Positions 1-20,320 are shown, numbered from the stretch's first letter. The stretch: DNA of 64,000 nucleotides from Nymphaea colorata (GCF_008831285.2 NC_045149.1:2834500-2898499), one strand, 5' to 3'. Notes: a model not told the origin generated them from the sequence alone. Made by a program: numbers and translations.

Positions 1-1333
1 TTAACATTATAAAAACACAATCACAAGACGACCAGCTAGCTCATGAGGTTGGTTCACTCCACGAGTGCACCCATACCTTTAAATGCCTCCACACCAGGCT
101 ACGTAAATAATTAACATTTTTAACTAGCCGTCAAAGCAAATACGGGTACAACTACCCTTCAATTTCATTCATTTGTATCATGCCCAAGGCAAAGCATACG
201 AAAACATTACAACATTCACATCACTTATCACATCAATCATATCTTTCAAAACTTAGCCAAACCACAGAGAGTAGTCTGGATCTGTGATTGGCACGTAGCT
301 GTCCTATGCAGTTATCATTCTAAGATGGTTTCTAATGAACAGTTGGGGTCGAAGAGACACTCGACTCGATACCCCACCTCATCTGTCATAAGCAGTTATC
401 AATTCTAGCATGCACATACAATTACATAGTAATTTTTAAAACAAAACTTATCACATAAACAATCAATTCTCATGTATACAATCATTCAATCACATCATGG
501 ACATAGGATCCAATGATACTCAAAACACACAGTCTAGTTGGCCCCAGGTCCCACCATACCTGTCGCACGTCGCCAAGATATCCAAAATGCCTCAAGCTAC
601 AACCTAGTCACTTAAGGTCTACTGGACGTGCCCGGTGTACCTGCAAACACAATGAAAAGGTAAGTTCTATACTCGCTTCGCTTTACAATTCATACCAATG
701 TAAAATATAATCATTGAGGCAAGTCATCGCCTCCAAAGGCTGTCGACGAGTAGTATCGACTCACAAGACCCTCCAATAGGCCTCTTTCCAATCCTTTGAG
801 GTTGTGACCAAACATCTAAACTCAAAGCTTCGATCAATCCATCACTAACACACTTCTCAATATCTTTCTTTAGTTGAGGTGCCTACCCAATACCCTCAAC
901 TTGCATGCTCTTCCCCAACTAACCAAGAATTACGCCCGTCGCAATAGTATGAACCGTAAGTTGTAGAAACAGTCCTATCTCTCCTCAACCACGTCCAACC
1001 CCTACCATGTTTTCCAATAGCTTCAAAAAATCAACAACTCATACTAAAGAGATAGATGTACACATGGATTCTTGTTCTTCTCACAAATAGTCATAAACTT
1101 CCCCCAAAATAGCAACATCGCTAAAAAGCTATCCAAAACATCAAATAATGAGTCTAGCATACTTAAACAATAATTATACATGCTCTAATAAATATTACAC
1201 AGCAATCTAAGCTCGATTAGATCTTGCTTACCCCAATTCAACAGCTCAAACTGCTGCGATCCTTCCGGCAGCCACCTCACGAGTCCAAGTGGTCTCCAAG
1301 TGGCTAAAATCCAATGCCGCCACCACCAAGGCC
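1..1333. other. Unassigned DNA, possibly old retroelement sequence
   Basis: No convincing gene is visible on either strand. Base composition is more balanced than in the rest of the window, without long AT arrays. On the minus strand around 720-900 a short open stretch exists, but I recognise no family. The texture resembles decayed LTR or untranslated retroelement DNA, which is an impression and not a match I can name. Confidence 0.25.
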
Positions 1334-1334
1334 T

Positions 1335-1766
1335 TCAAGTCGCTGTTATGAGAGGGAAGACCAGTCCCCCAAGCTGAAATCCGATCAAACAATCGTAAAT
1401 AGGGTGAGATTTAGTAAAAAAGAGGTCAAAAGAAGGGTCTGCCGTTTGAGTAGGACCTCCCGTAGCTGCGAGGGAGGAGGCTAAAGTCAAATGAGAGAAA
1501 GAGGGCACGAGAGGATGGGAGTGAGGCTGCACACGTGAGGGAGAGAGAGACCGCATGAGCAGGAGAGGGGAAGCTTGGCAAGAGAGAGAGAATGTGGGCA
1601 GAGAGGGTTCAAATAAAGAGGAGAGACAGACGGGGAGGGTGAGAAGGCGCGAGAGAGGCGGAAGAGGGAGATAGCATTGTAAGCATTCCAACAATGAGGT
1701 TTGACATGATTCTAGGAGGTGCACTGTTGTAAAGGAGCATATTAAGATTAAGAGGATGGAAAGCAT
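1335..1766 (-). other. Purine-rich tract with a 143-codon ORF, probably not a gene
   Basis: A minus-strand reading frame of 143 codons lies over a strongly purine-biased tract (many GAGAG runs on the plus strand, 1490-1680). The predicted product is rich in Leu, Ser and Pro, as expected when such a tract is read in reverse. It has no recognisable domain and no gene context. I regard the frame as a by-product of composition. Confidence 0.2.
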
Positions 1767-2156
1767 GAAAATCTTCTGCCTGATATTTGCAGGGTCAAGC
1801 AGATAAGTTTTTAGTATAATATCTCACATGAATTCATTATTAAAAAACATCACTATTTTTTCCACGTATGTTTTGTTCAATTAAGGTGCTTGGTAGCTAT
1901 GTCAAATATTTGTTGTCACAAGTAGAAATTATATTTCATTTTTTCAGATTTTTATTGAGATAACATGCTTCCCTTTTACCACATGTGAGAACACATGTTC
2001 TAGCTTTTCTTCCGAACCTTCATTACAATAGCTTACCCATGGCGGTGAATTAGTGAGATTTAAAAATGATTAGCTAGTCAATGGAAGAAATAGTTATATT
2101 GCGTAGACACTAACATGAGTATCAATGGTAAACATGGCTAATCTTGGAAAACTGAA

Positions 2157-4170
<2,014 letters not shown>

Positions 4171-4192
4171 TGTAACATTATATTATGCATAT

Positions 4193-4367
4193 TGTTGACA
4201 TGAGAGAAGAAAAAACGTAATTTCTATATTCAATCTCTTACCCTAACCCTTACTTAAGGGAGAATTAGGGTAAACAACATAATTACAATGAAAACCAGAA
4301 AGTTATCTAAAATTATTAAAGAGGGGTCAGGTTTTTTAATATTCAAAAACCTGCCTCATTGTCAACA
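4193..4367 (-). repeat. Copia-1 3' LTR
   Basis: 175 bp, ending in inverted TGTTGAC...GTCAACA. It matches 9243-9417 except at about three positions: the terminal base, 4200 versus 9250, and a T/C change in the run near 4334. It lies next to the polypurine tract, so it is the 3' LTR of this minus-strand element. Confidence 0.96.
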
Positions 4368-4376
4368 CTCCCCCTC
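4368..4376 (-). other. Copia-1 polypurine tract
   Basis: Reads GAGGGGGAG on the minus strand, immediately before the 3' LTR. This is the plus-strand primer of reverse transcription. The identical nine bases occur in the same place in Copia-2 (57717-57725). Confidence 0.9.
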
Positions 4377-5052
4377 AGGCTGGAGCATAGATATCTACCA
4401 TGCTCAGCTTGTTACAACACTTTGAAAACTCACTAATTGCAAGAGCTTTAGTAAAGATATCAACATTTTGTTCCTCAGAGACCACATGAGTGGTACAGAT
4501 CACTCTTCCTTGAACTAAATCACGAATGTAATGACAGTCTACTTCAATGTGCTTAGTTCTTTCATGGAAGACCAGGTTGTTTGCAATATAGGTGGCTACC
4601 CTGTTATCACAAAACATTGTCATAGGTAGTTGAACTAGAATGTCTAGGCTTTCGAGCATTGATTTAACCCATGTTAATTCTGTTGTTGTTTGGGCCATAG
4701 CCCTATATTTTGACTCTGCACTAGACCGTGAGACCAGATTTTGTTTCTTGCTCCTCCAAGATATAAGATTTCCTCCTACAAAAATGCAAAACCCAGTAGT
4801 GGATTTTCTATCTTCAATAGATCCTGCGTAGTCTGCATCACTGTAGGCTTGGACATCTAATGTTTTCCCTTTCTTGAATAGTAGTCCTTTGCTAGGAGAA
4901 GATTTTAAGTATTGAGTATCATCAATGCAGCTTCCCAATGAACCTTCCTTGGTTTCTCCATAAACTGACTCAGCTTTCCCACAGCAAAGCTAATATCTGG
5001 TCTTGTAATTGTCACATAAAGAAGCTTTCCAATCAAAGATCTGTACGTCTTA
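4375..5052 (-). pseudogene. Copia-1 RNase H and end of reverse transcriptase (broken)
   Basis: The minus strand encodes the copia RNase H core: SDADYAG, the RKSTTG block, SRSSAESKYRA, then FCDN and the RTKHIEVDCHYIRD segment typical of the C-terminal end. The linker between RT and RNase H (about 4920-5050, containing the conserved TRPDISFAVGKLSQF stretch) lies in a different frame from both neighbours, so at least two frame changes occur, near 5050 and near 4920. The stop falls within 10 bases of the polypurine tract, which is normal for copia. Confidence 0.9.
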
Positions 5053-6207
5053 GAATCTACATGCTATGCCATGTAAATGCAATCGTGGATGCATGGGAAT
5101 GGTGGCAGGTTTTGCCCCCAACATTCCTGTTTCTTGTAATAAGTCTAAAATGTATTTTATTTGAGAGAGGACCATTCCTTCCTTACCACGAGCCACTTCT
5201 ATCCCAAGAAAATATCTCAACTGTCCAAGATCTTTTGTGACCAAATGCTTTTGAAGAAATGCTTTGGTCTCAGATATACCTTGTTTATAGTTGCCTGTCA
5301 ATATAATATCATCAACATATATTGCCAAGATAACCATTCCCAATGCTCCCTTCTTAACAAACACTGAATGATCAAGAAGTGACCTCTGGAATCCACTCTA
5401 TGAGACAATATTAGATAGTTTATGAAACCACGCACGGGGACTTTGTTTCAGTCCATATATGGCCTTTCTCAATTTGCACACCTTCCCACACTTCTCCTGA
5501 ATCCCGAAGTCAGGTGGTTGTTGCATATAAACTGTCTCCTCAAGATCGCCATATAGGAACACATTTTTAGCATCCAATTGATGTGTATGCCAGTAATAGT
5601 GAACTGCAAGAAAAATCAAGAGACAAATGGTCCCTAACCGAGCAACTGGTGAGAAGGTGTCAAAGAAATTAATACCATACGTCTGAGTATATCCTTTTGC
5701 AACCAGCCGAGCTTTATAGCGTTCAAGAGTTCCATCTGCATGGTATTTTACAGTAAATACCCATTTAGAGCCCACAATATCACAACCTGAAGGTGGATCA
5801 ACCAGGTCCCACGTGTGGCGTTCTTGTAAAGTATGTATTTCCTCTTCCATAGCCCGGCACCAATTAGGGTCTAGTAATGCTTGCTGATGACAAGTCGAAG
5901 TAGGATAAGTAAATAGAGAATGAATGAATTGTTGCACCTTGTCACTTATGTATGCAGAAGTCACGTACTGTGAAATGGGATGAATGGTGCACTGACGTTT
6001 ACCCTTCCTCAAGGCAATAGGGAGATCCTGCGAGTCAGAGATAACCGGAGGTGAGGAATCAGGTACACTTACCTCAGGAGAGGATGATGGAGGAGAGCCA
6101 TGTGAGAGTCCCTGTCGATGAGAGTAGACTAAAGGCGGATTTGAAAAATGACTCCGGGTGGGAGATGGACTCGAAAGGGACATAAGTGGGAAAGGTGGGA
6201 TTGGCAA
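5053..6207 (-). pseudogene. Copia-1 reverse transcriptase domain (interrupted)
   Basis: RVT_2-type reverse transcriptase on the minus strand. Visible blocks in order are [53 protein letters not shown] and [14 protein letters not shown], then the catalytic YVDDIILTGN. An in-frame TAG at 5398-5400 lies between the LKQSPRAW and YVDD blocks, and the frame continues unchanged beyond it, so it is a simple nonsense change. The conserved NAFLNG block reads NVFLYG here, a further sign of relaxed constraint. The copy should make no active enzyme. Confidence 0.93.
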
Positions 6208-7151
6208 AGGACATTGAGGGAGATTTTCAGAGCAAGAAGTAGGTGGTTGTGGGTAATATGAACGAGACTCAAAGAATGTGACGTCGCACTGACATACTCT
6301 TTCTGGGTGATGGGGTCAAAACATTTGTAGCCTCATTGGTTTTTGGGATAACCAATGAAGATACATTTTTGGGCTTGGGCAGCAAGTTTATCTCGCTTTG
6401 GTCCAAGAATATGGACAAAGCATGTGCATCCAAATACACGAGGTGGAGTTTAAAATAATGGATGATCAGGATAAAGCATTTGAATTGGAAATTTGTTACG
6501 TATAGATGAGGATGGTAAGCGATTAATGAGGTAACACGCAGTTAATATTGCATCCCCCCAAAAATAAGATGGTACATGGCTCTGTATCGTGAGTGTACGA
6601 GCGACTTCCAACAAATGTTTGTGCTTTCTCTCTGCAACACCATTCTGTTGCGAGGTATGTGGACAAGTAAATTGAGGAACAATTCCATGGTTTGAGTAAA
6701 ATTGTAAAAGGTTGGACGATTTGAATTCCAGAGCATTGTCAGTGCAAATAGCCTTAACAGAAAATCCAAATTGAGTCTTTATTTCAATAATAAGATTTTG
6801 AAGGATACATATAGCAGCAGACCGTTCCTTCAAAAGGAAAACCCAACTAACACGAGAAAAATCATCCACTACTACCAGATAATACGAAAATTTAGACCGG
6901 CTAGCAGTACGGCTAGGCCCCCACACATCGACATGAAGTAAATCAAACAGACTATAACTTGCAGGACTTAGACTCGACGGAAAACTATTCCTAGTGTGTT
7001 TCCCAAGTTGACAGGCTTCACACTGGAGTGACTCTAACACCGAAAGCTGAAGAAACAAGCAATGAAGTTTTGACACTGATGGATGCCCAAGTCTGAGATG
7101 CCACTGAAGATAGGTAGGTTTGGATGGGACTGATGTAGCAGTTGTGTCCAC
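6208..7151 (-). pseudogene. Copia-1 integrase (interrupted)
   Basis: The minus strand shows the GAG-pre-integrase zinc-binding segment (HLRLGHPS...CEACQLGKH), then the catalytic core with HVDVWGPS, CTDNALEF and SQQNGVAERKHKHLL, which hold the D, D and E positions of the retroviral-type integrase fold. A stop at 6450-6452 interrupts the frame just before the TPPRVFGC motif at the end of the core. Beyond it the match continues to about 6240 with further disruption. Confidence 0.93.
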
Positions 7152-7254
7152 GGCCTCAAACAGGAAGTAAACTCCCCTTCGTTCATGGCCTCCACCAATA
7201 ATCCTCCTAGTCTACAAGTCCTGAAACCAACACAAACTAGGGTAAAAAATGACT

Positions 7255-7758
7255 TTACTTCAAATCATGAGTCAGCCCTTTAACTGAGAGGAGGTGAGTA
7301 GGAAAATTAGGAGCAAACAACACATTATTCACAGTTAAACATTCTGAAATTTTCACACTGCCCCAACCAACAATGGGAGAGAATCTCCCATCTGCAAGCT
7401 TCACTTGTTTAAGTTGAGGAAAATGGTGAATCATAGTGAATAAATTTGGTTGACTGCAGAAGTGCTTGCAGGCTCCAGAATCAATAATCCATGACATACT
7501 TGGATCTTGGTTCTGCATAGTGGTGGAAAAAGTAGAATCACCCACAACCATAGACGCTAAGGTGGAAGAGGAGCCTTTCTGAGCAAGAAATTGTTCATAC
7601 TCAGATTTGCTAATACTAACAGTGACATTTTCAGCAGCTGGTTCTGTAGTATCATCTTCAACATGTGAGGCATTTGGGAAATGAGAAGAAACCTTGATCT
7701 GTGATAACTCGGAGCCTCGCATCATTGGCCGACCATGTTTATTCCACAGAACGTGCAC
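7255..7758 (-). pseudogene. Copia-1 protease segment
   Basis: Minus-strand frame of 167 codons containing the aspartic protease active site WIIDSGACKHFCS and the following KLADGRFSPIVGWG and LLSVKGLTHDL blocks that mark copia protease. The upstream end covers a degenerate gag zinc knuckle near 7730-7750: CTFCG lies in one frame, the KHG continuation in another, and the last cysteine is replaced by arginine. Nucleocapsid function is therefore probably lost in this copy. Confidence 0.9.
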
Positions 7759-7844
7759 TGAAATCTACCACGTCCACCTCCTGGACCTCGACCACCTCTC
7801 CCTCTATAGAAGCCCTATCCTCGAGTTCTTGAGATGGCTAAGGC

Positions 7845-8546
7845 CTACCCACGGCCTCTTGGAACGGCTAATGCGGAAGAGGGTGCATCTGCTGAGGATG
7901 GAGTAAGTGTCACCGCCAGATGACTAAGCTTATTATAGGCTTCAGCAAGGTCTGGAATTTCGGCCCCAGTCAACATTTGGTCTTTTGCCACTGCAAACTC
8001 AGGAGATAACCCAGCTAAAAATTTGGCCACCATGTGTTGCTCAAAGTGAGTTTTGTAGCATGATTGACAAGGGGGACGTAGAGCTTTTAGTCTCTCATAG
8101 GCTGATTTGACTGACGCAAAGTATTGGGCCAGATCTGAATCACCTTGTTGGAGCTTGAGAAGATCTTCTTCAACCTGTAAAATTTTGCTCATATTCTTGT
8201 CATGGGAGTAAGTTTGCTTTAAAAATTCCCACATCTGTTTGGCAGAGGTATAATATGCAATTGTAGGAGCGATGTGTGCCTGCACGCAATTCATAATCCA
8301 CGCCATAACAATATAGTTATCTTCCTCCCATGTAGAATATCTTTCAGACGTAGTTAGAGGTTCCTCTTCTTCAATAACATGTTTTTTTCTGTGCCCCTTA
8401 ACAGACATCATAAAGATCCGAGACCAAATTTCATAATTTGTGCCATCAAACTTCACCGTCGACCCAAATGAAAGAAGACTCCCAGAAATTTTATGGTCTC
8501 TTTGCATATCAGTAATAGTATTTCTCCTCTCCATATTTAAGATCAA
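7845..8546 (-). pseudogene. Copia-1 gag (frame breaks before the zinc knuckle)
   Basis: Minus-strand frame of 233 codons. The N-terminal FDGTNYEIWSR motif and the following MWEFLKQTYS and LKLQQGDSDLAQYF segments are the retrotransposon gag (UBN2/DUF4219-like) signature of copia elements. The frame ends in an RGRG stretch at 7845, just before the zinc knuckle, where copia gag would normally continue straight into protease. It starts about 680 bases inside the 5' LTR, after a leader containing a strong hairpin. Confidence 0.92.
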
Positions 8547-9023
8547 AACAGAATATATATACTCACTTATATGGACAACTTATATGGACAGAAATGATAT
8601 GTGAGTGCAGGCAGGGAAGAAAAAATCACAGAATTTCCCTTGGTTCCCTAGACGTTATTAACATAGGCAGCAGTCACCCTTTCCACACGACTCTTAATAG
8701 ACAAAAGAGATTTTGCTGACAATGACTGCTGCAAAGAAAGGACTTACATACCACTACTGCCCCAAGACTACCGCTGCTTCTGTTGTTCCCACATCAACCT
8801 CTCAAATAGCAAGTCCACCTCTTGCTGTTCCACAATCACAACGGGTCATTCCCACGATCAGCAACAAGTTTCTACGAATAGCAGCCATCTCCAGCACTTG
8901 TTGTTCCACCATCAGCCGTGTCAGACAACCATCTCTAGCAGCATCAGCCTTCTCCACAAGAGACAAAAAAAGAAACTGCTGCACAGGTTCCACCAATAGA
9001 GATTGCTGTACACGTTCCACCAA

Positions 9024-9066
9024 TGGAGTCTGATCACGCGTTCCACATGGGCGTGATCAGACTCCA
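9024..9066. promoter_or_regulatory. Perfect 16-bp hairpin in the Copia-1 leader
   Basis: The arms 9024-9039 and 9051-9066 are perfect reverse complements of 16 bases, separated by an 11-base loop. The hairpin lies between the primer binding site and gag, where packaging and dimerisation signals of retroelement RNA normally sit. The structure is seen in sequence; the role is inferred. Confidence 0.8.
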
Positions 9067-9229
9067 CCAACCAGCGAGCAGGAGAAAGAGGAAAGAAGAA
9101 GAAGGAGAAGAGAAGAAAGAGGAAGAAGAGGAATACGATAGAGGAGAGGAGGTCTGACAGTCACCGGAAAGAGAGTCGTCGGAAGTCTGCTAGTCGCCGG
9201 AAAATAGATGGGATCACGCCACCGCCACT

Positions 9230-9242
9230 GGCTCTGATACCA
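9230..9242 (-). other. Copia-1 primer binding site
   Basis: Reads TGGTATCAGAGCC on the minus strand, directly after the 5' LTR. This is complementary to the 3' end of initiator methionine tRNA, the usual copia primer. Confidence 0.95.
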
Positions 9243-9417
9243 AGTTGACGTGAGAGAAGAAAAAACGTAATTTCTATATTCAATCTCTTACCCTAACCCT
9301 TACTTAAGGGAGAATTAGGGTAAACAACATAATTACAATGAAAACCAGAAAGTTATCTAAAATTATTAAAGAGGGGTCAGGTTCTTTAATATTCAAAAAC
9401 CTGCCTCATTGTCAACA
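9243..9417 (-). repeat. Copia-1 5' LTR
   Basis: 175 bp, pairing with 4193-4367. On its inner side it abuts the primer binding site, and on its outer side the CATAT target duplication (9418-9422). The inner terminal base is changed, so the internal end reads AG where the other LTR has TG on the plus strand. Confidence 0.95.
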
Positions 9418-9422
9418 CATAT

Positions 9423-15835
<6,413 letters not shown>

Positions 15836-16951
15836 ACATACATATATGCACTGACTGTACCCACACCCAATTATCTTGACAATGCTCTGGACTGGTGGCC
15901 CGATCCGCACATGTGTAACGTGAGTTGGTTGGGAAATATACAGGTGAGCTTTGGAATGGATCTTGGATTTGCAAAATATGGAAAAGATGATTACATATTA
16001 TACTTACATAAATTCAGAGTAGAGTCGGATTTCTGGGTGCAAGTTCTCTTTTTTTCATTTTAAACTTTCCATGTCTTTCAGGATATCATGTGTGGACCCA
16101 CCTAGAAATCTAATTAAATATAGGCCATGCTTGCATCTATGAAATACTAATATGATATTTACCATATTAAGGTTGTACGGGTGTTAAACATGCCCTTTCA
16201 GGTGTTTATGTATTGTAAGTGTTGGCCACATGCGTTTGAGTTTCTCTCTATGAATTTTTGGTGAATTATTTGTCACCTGATTGGATCAGAGTCATTACCT
16301 GAATCTGATTTCAGGAAAATCGAGTCTCACATAACTGAAGACAAGCAACTTTACCTTACCCTCTTCCTTTTTTATAATTTATCTGTCATCTACTATTCTC
16401 TGGGTTTATATCTTTCAGTTGTAGAATTGTTTGTGTTTGATGCATGTGGTCTACAATTCTGATATGTGTTATGCTGTCCAGGCAGAAATGAATGTTTCTT
16501 GATGATTTTAAGTTTTTAACATTTGAATCATGACCTCTCTTTTGTGTTTCGTGTAGCACCTAAAATCACATAGTCTACTGCCTGGATTCCACCTAATGTG
16601 TTTGGCTGTATATCATTTTAACTGGAAGGCTTGTGATCTGTGACACAGTATCTAGTAGCCGTTTGTACACAATGGCCACCTCAGGCTTTACAGTTGCATC
16701 AATTTTGATTCATGTATCTGAATTTGCATGTTGTTTAATGTGATTTGTATATGTGTTGGTTTCATCACATGCACATATTCCATGCAGTAGGATTTTTATT
16801 TATCCTTGCATTATTATAAATGATGTATCTGAATGGAACATCCATGGACGATGGCATGTGATTCTTTAAATCTGCATATTTTCAGGTGATTCATTCTTCT
16901 TTTCATTCTAGTTTCAATTTTATAGTTAATGGCTAATGATATTTGGTGTAG

Positions 16952-17049
16952 GACTATATTCTAAGAGACAAGGCATATGCTGCCAAGTTTGCTCCATTTT
17001 GGAATGAGATTGTGAAAACCTTGCGGGAGGAAGACTATATCACTAATTT
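16952..17049 (+). pseudogene. Callose synthase exon E8, copy in B1
   Basis: A 98-bp exon bounded by an AG acceptor and a GT donor. It encodes a segment beginning DYILRDKAYAAKFAPFWNE and ending TLREEDYITN. The FWNEI(V/I)K.LREEDYI core is a highly conserved cytosolic-loop signature of plant callose synthases (1,3-beta-glucan synthases), before the catalytic domain. A1, which lies upstream, lacks exons E1-E4 and E6-E7, so this copy stands alone and is a gene fragment. It differs from the copy at 60284 by few bases (AKA versus AKE type change). Confidence 0.85.
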
Positions 17050-17439
17050 GTCAGTATCTAGCTATTCTTTTGCTTATACATATTATCTTCCCATTGTGTG
17101 TCAACCTTTGGTTTAGGTTTAGGCTAGCAATGTACTCCGGATAAGGAGATGGTTTTGTTATTTAATCAAAAGCTTTTTTCGTTTAGTTATGTAAATCAAA
17201 TTATAACGAATCCTTGAGAAGAAATTTGTTTAGAAACATAAGGGAGGAACCAGTTCTAGACTAATTGAGCGAGTGTTAACTTATAGTAAATGTGCAAGGC
17301 CAGACATTATTTTTATTATTTCCATTATCCCACGCCCAATTATGAATGGGGACTTGCCTGCATGAAGCTATAATCGCTGGTCAGCCATACAGCAGTGAAT
17401 TCATAACCGGGCCCTATACACCATGTCACATGAGTGCGG

Positions 17440-17710
17440 GGTGCCGGTGCGGCGAGGATGTATATATATATAGATGTATGTATTCATAATATATATAATT
17501 GTAGCTTGTTTCTTAGATTAATCCATACTTTCTTTTTACTTTTATTACTATACACAAAGAAAGAAAGGGACAGGAAGAAGAAAAAAAAGTGAAAAATATT
17601 TTGAACTTGCATAAAAAAGGATGTGGTTGTGGTGCGTGTCGGAGCTGCACCAGCACCAGCGTCGTGTCGACATGGGTGTGGCCCCTTTTTTGAAGAGTCC
17701 GTGTGACATA
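17440..17710. mobile_element. Transposon-like GC-richer piece, copy 1
   Basis: This segment, from the GGTGCGGCGAGG motif through a TTTTTACTTTTATTACTATAC core to the GAAGAGTCCGTGTGACATAG end, occurs three times in the window (also about 58735-59045 and 60770-61083). The first and third belong to the B duplication. The second lies separately in the intron, so the unit has its own dispersal history. It looks like a short non-autonomous DNA transposon, but I did not establish terminal repeats or target duplications. Confidence 0.5.
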
Positions 17711-17781
17711 GCTTCTACACACCGCCCTTCACATTGGGAGCTGGCCATGCCTGAAGGATGCCGAAGGCAGAGCTAGTGACT
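17711..17781 (+). pseudogene. Plastid 16S rRNA 3'-end fragment (nuclear insert), B1 copy
   Basis: Contains CACACCGCCC, GGGAGCTGGCCATGCC and GCTAGTGACT in the order found near the 3' end of plant chloroplast 16S rRNA. Compared with the B2 copy (61085-61179), 25 bases are missing between CCTGAAG and GATGCCG; these form the tip of a self-complementary helix. This is a nuclear plastid DNA (NUPT) remnant, not a functional rRNA. Confidence 0.85.
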
Positions 17782-17789
17782 ACCTGATA

Positions 17790-19350
17790 GCCTCTTTTAA
17801 CTATGTACATGGTTACTATTGTGTATAGGGACCAACATAATAGTGTAATATATATACACAGTCATAACCATGGTACGTAGTGCCTGTATATGGGTCTGAC
17901 CGAATATACTGGGAACATATACTATTAGATGCATATAACTTGTAAACAGTTGGGCAGATTAGACTATCATAATATATGTATATAGTAGAATAGATTACTC
18001 ATACATATAATCTACTCTACTATAATGTACATACTTATCAATACCGTTAGTGTGGTAATAGCCCAATGTATGAGGTAACCATTAGCCCATACATGTTATA
18101 TCATATTGTGCACGTATACATAATATTATTCTTTATAGCCTATATTGTCCAGCTATATATATAATATATGGCTGTCATTGCCTATAACCATATACACTAG
18201 TTGATAGTACATATTGGGACAAGCATATAACCCCCACTATAATGTAAGCTATGTGCAGTACTGTAAGTGGCGGTATTAGCCACTTATAGGGTCTAACTCT
18301 ACAAGTGGTTGTGTAGTGAATGTAACAAACAAAGGGTATATCACCTCTATAATGTTATTATATAGTTGACCGTATACTTTACAGCCATATATTAGCTGAC
18401 AAATACATATATAAGTGTGATTACCCTAAACCAAGAAGGATTATATGTAGTACAATGTACAGTACTGCACACAGCACTATGATGTATAATGTAGGGGCAC
18501 ATAGAGCCCCCCGTTATGGCCAGTACCTCTGTATAAATATACACTGTAATGGGTATTGCATAGTGTTATTGGTATATATAACAAAGCATCATAGGTATAT
18601 TATGTTATAATATAGTACTATGTTATAATATATGTTATGGGCATACTCAATGCCTTAATAGTTATAGTATATGTTATAACAAACATATACTATAAGTATA
18701 CAAGGGCAATGTGAATATTAGTATGTATATATTGAAGTATGTGGCCTTTATTATGCATGTATAATACATGTAACATGTAAATGTACATATATACATATAT
18801 GTATGCACATGGTATATTATATACGTATATACATGATATACGCATACTATATATATCTATATGTGTGTGTGTATGTATATTATTGTAGAAATATGTATGT
18901 ACATTTATATGTACACATTATATAATACATATGTTATATAATGTATTTTTTAAATATTCTCTTACTATGTGTTGTATACATGTACATAATACTATACATG
19001 TTATAATGCATATTACTATACATGTAATATATTATATGTATATAATATAATAATTAGTCTGGAAAAATAAACATTGCAAAGGGTGAAAGGTATAGTGTGT
19101 GATCTATCCCCAATGAGGTTGACAGGTTATGATTAGAGGGTAGTGTAAGCTTATACGGTGTCTGTATCCTCAGAGAACCTATCAGTGTAAAGACCTTATG
19201 AACTATATATATATATTATAAGATACTCCTTATTGTCAGTATCCTTGTTAATAATATGATAGAGTACATGTATAGTACGTTTTCTAGTCCATCAGTTACA
19301 CTACTAAGTATATATATGTAACCGGTTAGTTATTTATGGCACATACGTTC
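17790..19350. repeat. AT-rich hairpin-chain block in B1
   Basis: About 1.5 kb of AT-rich, non-tandem sequence rich in short inverted repeats. Examples are 17984-17997 with 18008-18021 (14-bp arms, one mismatch), 18662-18675 with 18682-18695 (14-bp perfect arms, 6-base loop), and an 8-bp pair TAAGTGGC/GCCACTTA near 18270. No reading frames of note occur. It is colinear with about 61195-63240 in B2. Confidence 0.75.
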
Positions 19351-19415
19351 ATGAACATTATTGGTGCATATTACATGGTAGGACCTAAATATAACCATAT
19401 TATGTTACTGTATAG

Positions 19416-19455
<40 letters not shown>

Positions 19456-19479
19456 AGAGCTAACACTGTTGTTTTGAGC

Positions 19480-20320
19480 AATGTTGTAAAAGGCCAGAAA
19501 TCGACGCAAGGAGTTGAGCCTCTCATGAGACTAGGCGAGGCGTTAATTGAAGCGTAAGCTTTACGGACAAATTTGTGAATTATATAATATTTATAAAACT
19601 ACAATACTAAGCATATCAATAAAGAACAACACACAACGAATGCAAACCCTTAAATACCACCAATGCTTGGCGACGTGTACAGGAAATGGGGCGACGCATA
19701 CAGGAAAGATAGAGCTAGATTAAAGAAGAAGGAAATACACCCAAGATATGAAGATCGGTACTAATTTGCAAACCACACAATTCAGATACCATTATGCAAC
19801 AAAGCCATAAGGCAGGGGCTGTTTGGCGGAAAACCCATTTTCTTTTCGTTGTAAAATTTCTTCACTGTTTGCACTCAGCAACATATGCCTACAGACGGCA
19901 TCTCTGGCCGCCAGAGAGCTGAGGGAGCGAGAGGGTGGCCATGGTCAGCGATATTCCTGGAGAGAAAGAGACTCAAAGAGGAACATATCATCCATGGAGA
20001 GAAAGAGATTCAAAAAAACTTACAGTTGCAAAGGATTTCTGACGTTGGGCGATGGCTCCAAACTTCCACCAGCCGCAGTTCCAGCCTCTACCAATTTCAC
20101 AGTGTGCAGCAACGATGGTTGAATTCCACAGGTGATTTGGATTGAAAATAGGGGGTTTAGGGATACAAACGTGGTTAATTAGGGGCTATGTGTGAAGTTT
20201 GACTATATTTATTTAATTTTAATTTTTTTAATTAAAAAAACTAAACTATCCATGAGGCGTACGCTTCTACCAAATGAGGCGCATAGGGACACGTGCGCCT
20301 CAACCCTAAGATTTCATAAT
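19480..20320. mobile_element. Possible non-autonomous element with GAGGCG-rich ends
   Basis: Sequence rich in AGGCG and GCCTC words lies at both ends (19500-19560 and 20255-20310), around a central open stretch (19823-20122) with no recognised domain. B2 retains the left end (63293-63370) but lacks everything from about 19830 to 20395, joined at a shared TGGC. The arrangement suggests a short transposon, or a deletion in B2. I could not define true termini. Confidence 0.35.

Larger units (their letters stand above)
4193..9417 (-). mobile_element. Copia-1, complete Ty1/copia LTR retrotransposon
   Basis: The element is 5225 bp and runs on the minus strand. It has 175-bp LTRs at both ends, a polypurine tract against the 3' LTR, a tRNA-iMet primer site against the 5' LTR, and gag, protease, integrase, reverse transcriptase and RNase H in copia order. 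The 5-bp sequence CATAT flanks it on both sides (4188-4192 and 9418-9422), as expected for an intact insertion. The LTRs differ at about 3 of 175 positions, so insertion was recent. The coding region nevertheless has several stops and frame changes, so this copy cannot encode a full polyprotein. The short LTRs recall the Ale/Retrofit group; that placement is a guess. Confidence 0.97.
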
